From Cloacimonetes bacterium UBA6097 (GTDB lineage: Bacteria > Cloacimonadota > Cloacimonadia > Cloacimonadales > Cloacimonadaceae): a stretch of DNA of 50,306 nt. Below are positions 24,882-33,673 of this stretch, one piece after another. Numbering within the stretch: the stretch's first letter is position 1; each line of letters begins with the position of its first letter. The stretch is taken from positions 1 through 50,306 of the forward strand of contig DIWV01000013.1 in NCBI GenBank assembly GCA_002435865.1. Direction: 5' to 3'. The notes beneath the pieces were generated by a model. That model did no database searches, had not been told where the DNA came from, and saw only the letters and a list, made by a program, of their open reading frames with translations. Made by a program: the position numbers and the translations under genes.

Positions 24882-27011
24882 CAAAAGAAGTTTTTTTGTA
24901 TAATTTCTTCCACTGTATTTTATGTGGGCAAAATATATCCCTGATGCAACCTGCTTATTATTGCTGTCTGTTCCATTCCACTGAACACTATGAGTGCCGT
25001 TACTTAATTGTTTGTCAATCATGTTCACGACCTTCTGTCCCCTGGAATTATAAATATCCAGTTTGACTTTTGCAGAAGCAGGCAAGGATAAGCTGATTGT
25101 TGTTTGGGGGTTAAAAGGATTGGGATAATTCCTTAAACAGAAATTAGTATCAGGAATTATTTCATCATCAATAACAGGCACTATGCCATCCAGGTTCAGA
25201 ATCTGCAAACCATGTACGTCTGCTGCCACATAGAGTTTTCCGTCTGCCTGCCATAAACCATAGCTAAGACTGTTCCAGGAAAAAGTATATATCAGATTCG
25301 GTAAAACAGGATTGCTTACATCATAAATATTAATCTCATTCCACCCCTGGTCAGATACATATAGATAGTTGTTTTTAAGAAAAGTTTTACGGATTTTACT
25401 GGTTGTATGAGGTTTAATAGTTCTAATCAGAGTAGGGGATGCAGGATTGGTAACATCAATAACAAGCAAACCTTCATCCGGGTCAGCCAGATAGACTGTT
25501 TGTCCTGCTAATTCGAGCATCTGGCAATACCCGGCAGTATCATATGAACCTAAGAGAAACAGATTTTGCAGATTTGTTATATCAATGATTTTCAGACCGT
25601 TTAGTCCGTCGGCAACATATGCTGTTCCATTTGATACCTTTACACACCAAGCAAAACCTGAAGTATTATATCCTCCTGACAACATTGGATTTGTGATATC
25701 AACAACATCAAAAATCTGCAATCCGTAGTTTCCACCTGCATTATAAACAAAATTGCTATCCATAAATATTCCGTAATTTGCATGAACCTGATTAGTGGAG
25801 CCGACTAATTGCGGAGATTGGGGATTGGAAACATCAAGGATGCGCAGTCCATCATTATCTGTACAAACATAAGCATAATTGCCTTGTACAAAAGAAGTCC
25901 AGATACTACCGGCATAGACGTCGTTACTGCCATACGAACCCAATAACACAGGAGTTTGGGGAATTGAAACATCCAAAATTTGATAACCACCTCCCCAGGT
26001 GCTAAGGTAGGCGTAATTACCTGATGTTGTAACTGAAAAAGCCCTGCGTAAGGGATTATATGTTCCCAATAAATGATTATTTGTTAAATCAGAATAATCT
26101 AAAATCTGCAATCCGTTAAAAATATCTATGCCATACACTCTATTCCCGTCCACAGCTATAGAACTAGACCCATATTCTGTCTGATACGAGTTTAATTGTA
26201 CCAGATTATAGGGATCTGATATATCATAACTGCAGAAAGTAACTGCTGTAGCCAGGTATGCGATATTTCCGATGATAATAAAATCAATACCATTCAACCA
26301 CAAGTTGTTCATATAGGTTGGATTGAACGGATCCATAATATTAAAAAGGGTCAGACCCCAGTTTTGCCCGGCTAAATAGGCAATACTGTCAACAACGACC
26401 ACTTTTTTGTTCAATTCATCCTCATGATAAATACTGCTCAATAACTGCATGCTCAACGGATTGGAAACATCTACAAGTTTAAAATAAGGACCGCCTGTGA
26501 TAAAAGCAATTTCATCGTCTATCCATATGCTCCTCACATATCCCATAGTATCATCAGAACCTAACAAAATGGGATTGGCAGAATTGGATATATCCAGGAT
26601 TATTATACCTCCGCTATCATCAGCAAGATAGGCAATGGTGCCGGTTATGAAAATATCCAATACGCTTCCCGGAGTATCATAGACTCTAAGCAAAACAGGT
26701 GATTGAGAATTGGATACATCAAGGATAACAAGTCCTGAATCTCCATCGGCAACATACGCAAGCTGATTTACAATTACAATTTTTAGCGCTTCGCCGGCGG
26801 TATCGTAACTTCCCAGCAAAACAGGATTCTGTGGATTGGAAACATCCAATATCTTAACGCCATCCTGCCCATTGGCAATATAGACAGTATCTCCGCAAAC
26901 CGCTACTGATTTCTGTTGCACAGGCGTATAATAATCTCCTAATTTATGGATGACAGCATAGACAGGAAGGCAAAACATCATGACTGCAATAAACAGGATA
27001 GCGGATTTCAT
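24873..27011 (-). CDS. Secreted LVIVD-repeat protein with sorting domain
   Basis: The 712-residue protein has a signal peptide (about 1-19). Fourteen repeats of about 42 residues follow, of the form xxAYVADGxxGLxILDVSNPxxPVLLGSYDT (the last one partial). A C-terminal sorting domain ends it (LRNYPNPFNPQTTISLSLP, VKLDIYNSRGQKV, SGIYF, KKLLLLK). LVIVD repeats fold as beta-propeller blades, and fourteen would make two seven-bladed propellers. No catalytic motif is visible, so a binding or adhesion role at the cell surface is likely. AAGGGGAAT precedes the ATG. Confidence 0.85.
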   Translation of the reverse strand: MKSAILFIAVMMFCLPVYAVIHKLGDYYTPVQQKSVAVCGDTVYIANGQDGVKILDVSNPQNPVLLGSYDTAGEALKIVIVNQLAYVADGDSGLVILDVSNSQSPVLLRVYDTPGSVLDIFITGTIAYLADDSGGIIILDISNSANPILLGSDDTMGYVRSIWIDDEIAFITGGPYFKLVDVSNPLSMQLLSSIYHEDELNKKVVVVDSIAYLAGQNWGLTLFNIMDPFNPTYMNNLWLNGIDFIIIGNIAYLATAVTFCSYDISDPYNLVQLNSYQTEYGSSSIAVDGNRVYGIDIFNGLQILDYSDLTNNHLLGTYNPLRRAFSVTTSGNYAYLSTWGGGYQILDVSIPQTPVLLGSYGSNDVYAGSIWTSFVQGNYAYVCTDNDGLRILDVSNPQSPQLVGSTNQVHANYGIFMDSNFVYNAGGNYGLQIFDVVDITNPMLSGGYNTSGFAWCVKVSNGTAYVADGLNGLKIIDITNLQNLFLLGSYDTAGYCQMLELAGQTVYLADPDEGLLVIDVTNPASPTLIRTIKPHTTSKIRKTFLKNNYLYVSDQGWNEINIYDVSNPVLPNLIYTFSWNSLSYGLWQADGKLYVAADVHGLQILNLDGIVPVIDDEIIPDTNFCLRNYPNPFNPQTTISLSLPASAKVKLDIYNSRGQKVVNMIDKQLSNGTHSVQWNGTDSNNKQVASGIYFAHIKYSGRNYTKKLLLLK

Positions 27012-27183
27012 AAATTCCCCTTGTTCCGATTATTCATATAAATATTAGTTAAGTAAATTACTTTTTTGTGTCAAGATAAATGTTAAACAGTTTCCTTAGT
27101 TATTTTATAACTTCATTCTTCGCCCACCCATTTCAGGTGCTTTTTTATACTGATTACTCCTCTTTTCTCATTTAATTGACGAC

Positions 27184-27229
27184 GGGGGTCATCAGGGAGT
27201 CATCAGGGACTTTCTCCCTGATGACTCCC
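27184..27229. repeat. 11-bp-unit inverted-repeat element B
   Basis: GGGGGTCATCA and GGGAGTCATCA are tandem 11-base units followed by GGGA. Bases 27195-27209 then pair perfectly with 27215-27229 (15 bp) around CTTTC. Flanking CCTCTTTT (27159-27166) and AAAAGAGG (27258-27265) are exact inverted copies of each other and look like terminal repeats. The intergenic stretch 27012-27350 holds nothing else but a terminator. Confidence 0.75.
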
Positions 27230-27291
27230 ATAAGACTCTCTGCAAAAACTTAATACAAAAAGAGGGATAAAGCTATGAATAATAATGAGCT

Positions 27292-27327
27292 TATAAAAAA
27301 ACCATGTCCCTTGCGAGACATGGTTTT
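27292..27327 (-). terminator. Terminator downstream of the OmpA-like gene
   Basis: On the minus strand AAAACCATGTC pairs with GACATGGTTTT (11 bp) around an 8-base loop and is followed by T residues, about 25 bases after the OmpA-like stop codon. Confidence 0.88.
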
Positions 27328-27350
27328 ATATAGATCAGAGTATCTTCAGA

Positions 27351-28922
27351 TTATTTTATAGCTTCGATTTCGATTCTGCGGTTTTTAGCTCTGCCTTCTT
27401 TGGTATCATTGGAAGCAATAGGTTCTGCTTCCCCCTTTCCTACTACTTTTATGCGTGAAGCAATGATCCCTTCAAAGACCAGCCAGTCCTTAACAGCCTG
27501 GGCTCTTTTCAAAGATAATTCCCTGTTGCTGTCTTCATTCCCGACGTTATCTGTGTGTCCGGTTATCAGGACAGTTACTTCTGGATGGTCTTGCATGGAG
27601 AAATACACTTTTTGTAATGTCTCTTCTGATTCCCGTAAGATTTTAGCACTGCCTGATGCGAATGTAATACCCTCCAGTACAATTTTTTCCTCAATCTTGG
27701 GAGCATCTACATCGTCTTTGGCATCCAGGGGATTTTTGTTAGCTTTGATTTCTGCACTGTCATTCAATCCGCCGCTATCGCTGTCAATACTCAGTGGATC
27801 AGTTTTATAGGTTTTTACTTCGTCATAATCATCCAAACCGTCATTATCTGTATCAGCCCTGGTGGGGTCTGTCTTGAAAATACTGACTTCCTCTCCGTCA
27901 GAAAGCTTGTCCATATCAGTATCTGCTTTTAAAGGATCACTGCGGTATTTAATAACTTCATCTCCATCAAAGACACCATCCATATCAGTATCAGTCATTT
28001 TGGGATTAGTACGATATTTATTCATTTCCTCACCATCGGATAATCCATCTTTGTCAGTATCAATCTGGTTAAGGTCAATTACCGGTTCAGGTACATCATC
28101 CGTGGCATCCAGGGGATTTTTGCCCATTCTTACTTCTGCTCCATCATACATACCACCACCATCTGTATCAATTTTTAACGGGTCAGTGCGGTGAAAAGAA
28201 ACTTCATCATAATCATTCACCCCATCACCATCTGTATCAGCCTTTTTGGGATCTGTGTAATATGTCATCATTTCCAGATAATCATTTAAACCATCATTAT
28301 CAGAGTCCAATGTCCTGGCATCGGGGATTATAATTTTAGCTTTCTTCTGATACGGACTGCTTATCACCAAGCCCAACATAACATTATAAAATCCATCGTG
28401 TTTCTCATTAGTAATACGGTTAAGGTTGTTATCAGCACGTTTACTGCCATCCAGCATATCAGTTGCTAAAGTATAACCTCCGTGCAGGTCAAGAGAAACT
28501 CTGCTTCCCAGTCGTGTCAGGAAACCTCCACCGAACGGCACTACTGTGCAAATTTCAGAATCTTCGTATTTCAAATCCTTAGATGCGCCTGCTCCTAAAT
28601 ACAAATATGGAGATATTGGAGCTATCCGAAAAGGAATATACAGTAACCTTAGATCTGCCGATAAAGTATTTGTTTCATATATTTCGCCGGCTTTGAGGGG
28701 TAAATAACTTACTCCAAGTTGAGTAGAAAAATATCCCGAAAGCCCCAACTGGATAAACCCCCGTCCTGCCGGTACCCACTCTTCTTCTTCTCCGGCATTG
28801 TCTCCTTTAATCATACCACCTTCTATACCGTATCCCCAGTTAGATCCTGATGATTTGGCATAGGCTGATGATATAGTGAATAATGTTAATAACAGCAATG
28901 ATAATAGAACTATTGATTTCAT
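27351..28922 (-). CDS. OmpA-family outer-membrane protein with TSP3-like Ca-binding repeats
   Basis: The 523-residue protein has a signal peptide (about 1-22), an eight-stranded-barrel-like region (about 25-195), and about eight acidic repeats of the type DTDxDGLxDGEEVxxYxTDPxxxDTD (about 203-405), which are thrombospondin type 3-like calcium loops. It ends in an OmpA peptidoglycan-binding domain (about 415-523): TGHTDNVGNEDSNRELSLKR and GRAKNRRIEI, with the conserved Asp and Arg that hold diaminopimelate. The likely role is linking the outer membrane to the wall. AGGAGAACAAT precedes the ATG. Confidence 0.92.
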   Translation of the reverse strand: MKSIVLLSLLLLTLFTISSAYAKSSGSNWGYGIEGGMIKGDNAGEEEEWVPAGRGFIQLGLSGYFSTQLGVSYLPLKAGEIYETNTLSADLRLLYIPFRIAPISPYLYLGAGASKDLKYEDSEICTVVPFGGGFLTRLGSRVSLDLHGGYTLATDMLDGSKRADNNLNRITNEKHDGFYNVMLGLVISSPYQKKAKIIIPDARTLDSDNDGLNDYLEMMTYYTDPKKADTDGDGVNDYDEVSFHRTDPLKIDTDGGGMYDGAEVRMGKNPLDATDDVPEPVIDLNQIDTDKDGLSDGEEMNKYRTNPKMTDTDMDGVFDGDEVIKYRSDPLKADTDMDKLSDGEEVSIFKTDPTRADTDNDGLDDYDEVKTYKTDPLSIDSDSGGLNDSAEIKANKNPLDAKDDVDAPKIEEKIVLEGITFASGSAKILRESEETLQKVYFSMQDHPEVTVLITGHTDNVGNEDSNRELSLKRAQAVKDWLVFEGIIASRIKVVGKGEAEPIASNDTKEGRAKNRRIEIEAIK

Positions 28923-29362
28923 ATTGTTCTCCTATTTGCGAGTTTCAGAAAACACTTTCCAACCCACAGGTTTTTTTATTGTTTTCAATTCATCCCACCC
29001 TCAAGAGGAATAAGGAAATAAACTTATTCAAGGGTATATCTGTTTTCAAACTGATATCATATGAAAATCTACATAATGTTGCATAATTGTCAAGTTATTT
29101 AATTCTTGCCGTCTTGCAGTTTGTATATAATAAATGGAACGATTGCAATTGTATCCTGCTTTCCTGCAAGACTCTGAGATGAGGAAGATGTAACCGTTAG
29201 TATGTATATTATTATCTCAATACGCTTAGGCTCAAGATATACCTCAATAATAATAAAAGTACTTCATTCAGTATACGGCCAGCATTGTATTGCATTAAAT
29301 ATTGAAATCAATAAAAAAAGCCCTCAAAATGAGGGCTTCGCATAAGGGGTTATCGTTTCCGG
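28923..29362. other. Intergenic region upstream of the OmpA-like gene
   Basis: About 440 AT-rich bases without a gene. On the minus strand TTGACA (29088-29093) and TAGATT (29066-29071) with a 16-base spacer form a possible promoter for the OmpA-like gene. The terminator of the next gene upstream lies at 29313-29338. Confidence 0.4.
29313..29338 (-). terminator. Terminator of the Lys/Pro/Ala-repeat gene
   Basis: On the minus strand AAGCCCTC pairs with GAGGGCTT around ATTTT, followed by a T7 tract, about 25 bases after the stop codon. Confidence 0.9.
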
Positions 29363-29794
29363 CTATTTTTTCGTACCTGTTTTAGCTGTTGGTTTAGGTT
29401 TCGCTACTGGTTTTACAGTAACTTTTGGTTTAGGTTTCGCTACTGGTTTTGCCTTGGGCTTTGGTTTTGCAACCGGTTTTGCCTTTGGCTTCGGTTTTGC
29501 AGTAACTTTTGGTTTTGGTTTTGCTACTGGTTTGGCTTTCGGCTTTGGCTTTGTAGTAGCCTTTGGCTTTGGTTTTGCTACTGGTTTGGCTTTCGGCTTG
29601 GCTTTTACTACTGGTTTTGCCTTTGCTGTCGGTTTAACGGTAGCTTTTGGTTTAGGTTTCGCAACAGGCTTAGCTTTGGGCTTCGGTTTTGCAGCAGCCT
29701 TTGGCTTTGGTTTTACAACAGGTTTTGCCTTTGGCTTGGGTTTTGCAACCGGTTTAGCCTTGGGCTTGGGTTTTGCAGTAGGTTTTGCATTCAT
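29363..29794 (-). CDS. Lys/Pro/Ala-rich repeat protein (histone H1-like)
   Basis: The 143-residue protein is composed almost only of Lys, Pro, Ala, Val and Thr. It is built from alternating ten-residue (KPKPKAKPVA) and eight-residue (KPKPKATT, KPKPKVTA) blocks. It has no signal peptide, no membrane helix and no Cys. Its extreme basic charge suggests binding of DNA, RNA or another polyanion, as in bacterial histone H1-like proteins; this is an inference from composition. A strong ribosome site (AAAGGAGTTAATATG) and a clean terminator show that the gene is real and monocistronic. Confidence 0.75.
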   Translation of the reverse strand: MNAKPTAKPKPKAKPVAKPKPKAKPVVKPKPKAAAKPKPKAKPVAKPKPKATVKPTAKAKPVVKAKPKAKPVAKPKPKATTKPKPKAKPVAKPKPKVTAKPKPKAKPVAKPKPKAKPVAKPKPKVTVKPVAKPKPTAKTGTKK

Positions 29795-30143
29795 ATTAAC
29801 TCCTTTACCCCCTATTGCTTATATGCTTTAGTCCATTTCGGGGTGAAATGAATACAGGCTCGCATCGTTCTATATACCAATCATTTTGCAAGTTATAATT
29901 TCTGTCAATAAAAACATATTGGATTAGTGAACTTATTTTATAAATATTCGGTCGTGATATTGAAAATTGTAGATTATACTTGAGAAATGAGCATGTTTCT
30001 TATTTTTCAGAAAAGATAATTAGAGGGAGAGGACAAACAAAAAAGGGGATGACAAAAGTGAGAGGAGGAAACGAGCAGGATATAATCCATGGCCGTTATT
30101 TGTGCAGAGTCATCCCCAATAAATATATAAAACTTATCAGTTA
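29795..30143. other. Intergenic region between the Lys/Pro/Ala-repeat and pilin-like genes
   Basis: About 350 bases without a gene. It contains the 5' region of the repeat-protein gene and, at 30045-30117, the large-loop hairpin described separately. A purine-rich tract (about 30021-30040) lies next to the hairpin. Confidence 0.5.
30045..30117 (-). terminator. Large-loop hairpin terminator of the pilin-like gene
   Basis: On the minus strand GGGGATGAC (30117-30109) pairs perfectly with GTCATCCCC (30053-30045) across 55 intervening bases, and TTTTTTGTTT follows. A stem and T-tract directly downstream of the pilin-like gene suggest a terminator. The long loop is unusual and may itself be structured. 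Confidence 0.5.
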
Positions 30144-30584
30144 TTAAAACGCCGCAGCATCAGTTGTTGTTGCCTGTAGTGTGCAACTGGATAAATATAC
30201 CATAGTAGTTACCTTGGGATGAAGTCCTTTCTTTTCGTCTCTCCCCAAACCTACCAAAGTAACAGTTGTATCTGCCTGCGTTGCGGCAGTCACCCGAAAC
30301 TCCCCTACATCAGGATTGGTAAGGCTATTGTTGGCTTCATTAAATCCAATATATGGTGCTATCCGTGCTACATCAAGATTTGTGACTCTCTGACCTGCAC
30401 CACCCTGAGCAGAAGGTGTTTTCCACCACTGGATTACCAGGCTGCCATAGGTTGTTAGGTCACTTGCAACTGCCTGTTTGTTAGAATTGTACCCCTGGTT
30501 GTTAAACATCAATATGCCTACTACTACCGCTACCCCGACGATGATAACACTGAGTACAATCAAGAGAATCTGTTGGGTTCCCAT
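30144..30584 (-). CDS. Pilin-like single-helix secreted protein
   Basis: The 146-residue protein starts with MGTQQILLIVLSVIIVGVA, a long hydrophobic helix (about 4-27) with almost no leader. A polar helix (about 30-50) and a small domain with beta character follow, with one Cys near the end. The N-terminal helix plus C-terminal head resemble type IV pilins. However, the Glu at position 5 is missing and the leader before the helix would be only Met-Gly. A sigma-54-type promoter 65 bases upstream supports a pilin-like role, since pilin genes are often sigma-54 dependent. AAAGGAG precedes the ATG. The function is not established. Confidence 0.6.
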   Translation of the reverse strand: MGTQQILLIVLSVIIVGVAVVVGILMFNNQGYNSNKQAVASDLTTYGSLVIQWWKTPSAQGGAGQRVTNLDVARIAPYIGFNEANNSLTNPDVGEFRVTAATQADTTVTLVGLGRDEKKGLHPKVTTMVYLSSCTLQATTTDAAAF

Positions 30585-30648
30585 GTTATTGTCTCCTTTC
30601 TTAAAGTTACATTTTTAAGCCTGCAATAAATATTCATATATTATTAAA

Positions 30649-30665
30649 GGCAATCTTTGTGCCAA
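30649..30665 (-). promoter_or_regulatory. Sigma-54 (-24/-12) promoter upstream of the pilin-like gene
   Basis: The minus strand reads TTGGCACAAAGATTGCC. The GG and GC dinucleotides are exactly 10 bases apart, and the match to the TTGGCAC-N5-TTGC consensus is complete. Transcription would begin near 30638, giving a leader of about 54 bases. An activator binding site was not identified. Confidence 0.65.
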
Positions 30666-31051
30666 TTAAATGTAATCCTATTTCCTGTTGGAAATCAAAC
30701 ACGGATTAAATCGCTTGCAGCATATTAATAAGCCTTATTCAGAAGTGTGACAAAAATAAAATATTTCTGAGCCCAGTGATGCATATAGGAAACAATATAA
30801 ATTCAATATGTGGTATATTAACATCACGGTTGACGTATAGTCAGTTTTGCTTACATTTTCTTAAGATGCATCATTTAAAGATAGTTAGATCCGTACATTT
30901 AATGCTGTATAAGATAAGAAAGAAGCTAATAAAATTATCCTTTACAAGATTAGGCAAATCTGAGATATTGAAATAACGCTTTTTGTCCCCCTAGAATAGG
31001 GAATTGTGTTCCTAATAAAAAATAAGAGGCAAGGATACTTTCATAAAGCGT

Positions 31052-31080
31052 CTGACATTGTAATTAAAAAAACATATAAA
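31052..31080 (+). promoter_or_regulatory. Possible promoter of the recJ-lnt-glyQ gene string
   Basis: CTGACA and TATAAA are 17 bases apart, but the -10 box ends only 10 bases before the recJ ATG. If used, the recJ message would be almost leaderless, which would fit the absence of a ribosome site. The stretch 30585-31051 otherwise holds only the sigma-54 site; no gene is seen there. Confidence 0.35.
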
Positions 31081-31090
31081 GGCTGCTCAG

Positions 31091-32812
31091 ATGGAAAAAC
31101 AGTGGGAATTACCCATACCTTTGAATAATGGCTCTATGGAAAAGATCAAAGATCTTTCGCAGGAATTAAAATGTCCGTTGTTAATCGCTGAACTTCTTTA
31201 CCGTAAAGGCTATCAGAGCCTGGAAGAAATTCAGGAATTCTTTTCACCCGATTTGACTAAACTGCATGATCCATATTTGTTTGCTCAGATGGATAAGGCT
31301 GTGCTTCGCATTCTTAAGGCTATAGACACTCAGGAACAGATTACAATTTATGGTGATTATGATGTTGACGGTACAACTGCCACAGCGTTGCTCTATCTGG
31401 GATTGAAAAGAATAGGCGGGCTGGTTGAATTTTATATCCCACACCGCATGATTGATGGTTATGGTCTTTCCCTGAATAGTCTGGATCAACTCCAGGCAAC
31501 GGGAGCTAAGCTGATTATCAGCGTAGATTGCGGTGTAAACGCTTTGGAAGAAATAGCCAAAATCAACGAAATGGGAATGGATATCATAGTAACAGACCAT
31601 CACAATCCAAAAGATATTCTCCCTGAAGCATACGCAATTATAAATCCTAAATTAGCTGATTCCAAATATCCTTTTCCCCATCTTGCAGGTGTTGGTGTTG
31701 CTTATAAACTGTTAATGGCGATTTATCAAAAGAAAGAAATTGATACGCATGAAAATATTCTCAAATATATGGATTTGGTAGCGGTGGGAACGATTGCAGA
31801 TATTGTACCCTTAACTGATGAAAACCGTATTTTTGCCAGTATTGGACTTCAGCATTTAATCGATAAAAAGAACCTCGGATTAAATGCCCTCACTCAAATC
31901 AGCAACCTAAACCAAAAGAACCTTGATACAACCGACATTGTATTTGGTATTGCACCTCGTATCAATGCTGCAGGTAGAATGGGCAGCGCTGCTGTTGCGG
32001 TTGAGCTGCTGATTTCCACTGAGGAAGAAAAAAGCATTGAACTTGCAGAAGTAATTGAACGCCAGAATTCTCTGCGTCAGCAGGAAGACCAGAAGACCTT
32101 TATTGAAGCATGCGAAATCATAGATAAGAAATACAAAAACCTGGCAAACACTTCCTGTATGATTATCAGTTCTGACGACTGGCACCAGGGTGTTATTGGC
32201 ATCGTTGCTTCCAAGCTGGTGGAAAAATACTACCGTCCCGTAATAATGATTTCTTTTAAAGATGGTTTTGGTTGTGGTTCCGGACGCAGTGTAGCTGATT
32301 TTGACCTGTTCGAAGCTTTGAAACATACTGAACACAACCTGCATAGTTTCGGAGGTCATAAATACGCTGTTGGACTCACAATTTACCAGGAATACATTGA
32401 CCGCTTTGAGAACGAACTGAGCCGCTATATCTTCGAGCACCTTAGTCAGGAACAAATCAAACCTCCTGTTTATATTGACCACGAGATTGAATTGTTTGAT
32501 GTGAATGATACATTGCTCGATTGGATGGAACGTTTTGCACCTTTTGGTCCCGAAAATAATCACCCTGTTTTTATTACAAATGACGTGGCTGTAGCCAGTT
32601 ATCCCTATAATGTAGGACGTAATCACCTTAAAATGAAAGTCATTAAAAATGGTGTGTCTCTTGACTTAATAGGCTATAATATGGGAGATTATGTACCATT
32701 ACTCAAGAAAAATTCAATTATTGACATTGCATATACGCTTGAATATAATCGCTTTGGAAATAAAACCACAATCCAGGGCAAACTTAAGGATGTTAACATC
32801 CATAATGGTTAA
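31091..32812 (+). CDS. recJ: Single-stranded-DNA-specific 5'-3' exonuclease RecJ
   Basis: The 573-residue enzyme has the DHH-family motifs YGDYDVDGTTAT, SVDCGV, TDHHNP (D169-H170-H171) and DLVAVGTIADIVPL. The DHHA1 part has WHQGVIGIVASKL, GSGRS and FGGHKYAVGL, and a C-terminal OB-like region follows. RecJ degrades single-stranded DNA in recombination and mismatch or base-excision repair with Mn or Mg. Length is normal. No ribosome site is visible before the ATG (only AGG at -14). The start is kept because family-like sequence begins within the first residues. Confidence 0.95.
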   Translation: MEKQWELPIPLNNGSMEKIKDLSQELKCPLLIAELLYRKGYQSLEEIQEFFSPDLTKLHDPYLFAQMDKAVLRILKAIDTQEQITIYGDYDVDGTTATALLYLGLKRIGGLVEFYIPHRMIDGYGLSLNSLDQLQATGAKLIISVDCGVNALEEIAKINEMGMDIIVTDHHNPKDILPEAYAIINPKLADSKYPFPHLAGVGVAYKLLMAIYQKKEIDTHENILKYMDLVAVGTIADIVPLTDENRIFASIGLQHLIDKKNLGLNALTQISNLNQKNLDTTDIVFGIAPRINAAGRMGSAAVAVELLISTEEEKSIELAEVIERQNSLRQQEDQKTFIEACEIIDKKYKNLANTSCMIISSDDWHQGVIGIVASKLVEKYYRPVIMISFKDGFGCGSGRSVADFDLFEALKHTEHNLHSFGGHKYAVGLTIYQEYIDRFENELSRYIFEHLSQEQIKPPVYIDHEIELFDVNDTLLDWMERFAPFGPENNHPVFITNDVAVASYPYNVGRNHLKMKVIKNGVSLDLIGYNMGDYVPLLKKNSIIDIAYTLEYNRFGNKTTIQGKLKDVNIHNG

Positions 32813-32824
32813 CTAGAGTTTAAG

Positions 32825-33664
32825 ATGCAAAAGAAGGTTGTCGTTTTCTTATTGCTGCTTGCATCCTGTTTAGCACTGCTGATTACAGCTTGTGCAGGAA
32901 TTGAATCAGGCAGGAAAATAATCCCGACTAAGCTGGTAATCACTGACAATTTTCTATTGCCGTTTAAAGCTGAGAAGTGTTTGATGGATGCCCAGAGCAA
33001 CACATACTACATTTTGGAACAAGACAGACCAAAAATATATTTCTATCGGAACAAGCAACAAGTGAATGCGATTGGCGGATTTGGAAATGAAAAAATTAAC
33101 TTTCAGAAACTCAGCGATATCGCAATTGACCCTGATGGTAATTTACTGACACTGGACAGCTTTGCCAAGCTCATCAGAAAGTTTAGTTATGATGGTAAAT
33201 GGATTGCTGATATTAATGTTACAGGTTTTACACAACCAACCAGATTTTGTTCCACTTACGAGGGTGACTTAATAATTTATGACAATGCTACGAAAGAAAT
33301 AAAGAGAATTTCCGGTTTTGATAACAGAGAAATGTTTAGTTTTGGAAGATTTCAAGTGGATAGCGTGTTTAATATCAGTAGCAGTCGTGATTATGTGGCT
33401 GTCATTTCTGGAGATAGAAGCAAAACAGTGCTGTTTTCCGGAATCGGTTTGTTTTTAAATGATTTTCCTGCTCAAATTGTTCTGGACCAATACCAAAACC
33501 AGTATTTTTTCCAGGATGGAGCAGTCAGAGTTGTCAATAGTGATGCAGTATTACCCTTTGGCTGGGTTAATTCAGAAGTCAGGTTATATGCTACCGGTCA
33601 GGTTATAATTCTGGTGCGGAATAACAACATTCTTGCCCTGAAGCCTACTTTCATAGAAAACTAA
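32825..33664 (+). CDS. Lipoprotein with propeller-like repeats
   Basis: The 279-residue protein has a lipoprotein signal peptide ending in LLITACAG, with Cys about 23 as the lipidation site. The body has weak repeats such as IAIDPDGNLLTLDSFAKLIR that resemble NHL or six-bladed propeller modules. I do not recognise a specific family. It starts 12 bases after recJ and ends 9 bases before lnt, whose product would acylate it. Confidence 0.7.
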   Translation: MQKKVVVFLLLLASCLALLITACAGIESGRKIIPTKLVITDNFLLPFKAEKCLMDAQSNTYYILEQDRPKIYFYRNKQQVNAIGGFGNEKINFQKLSDIAIDPDGNLLTLDSFAKLIRKFSYDGKWIADINVTGFTQPTRFCSTYEGDLIIYDNATKEIKRISGFDNREMFSFGRFQVDSVFNISSSRDYVAVISGDRSKTVLFSGIGLFLNDFPAQIVLDQYQNQYFFQDGAVRVVNSDAVLPFGWVNSEVRLYATGQVIILVRNNNILALKPTFIEN

Positions 33665-33673
33665 TCAGGTAGA

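Noticed and set aside
29363..29794. DNA tandem array without coding function
   Set aside because: The frame is intact, has a strong ribosome site and terminator, and the repeats are imperfect at DNA level but regular at protein level.
29454..29831. Gly/Phe-rich plus-strand reading frame
   Set aside because: It is the mirror of the Lys/Pro/Ala repeat gene on the other strand, with no ribosome site of its own.
30776..30976. 66-codon plus-strand frame upstream of recJ
   Set aside because: It has no ribosome site and no recognisable sequence, and lies in AT-rich intergenic DNA.
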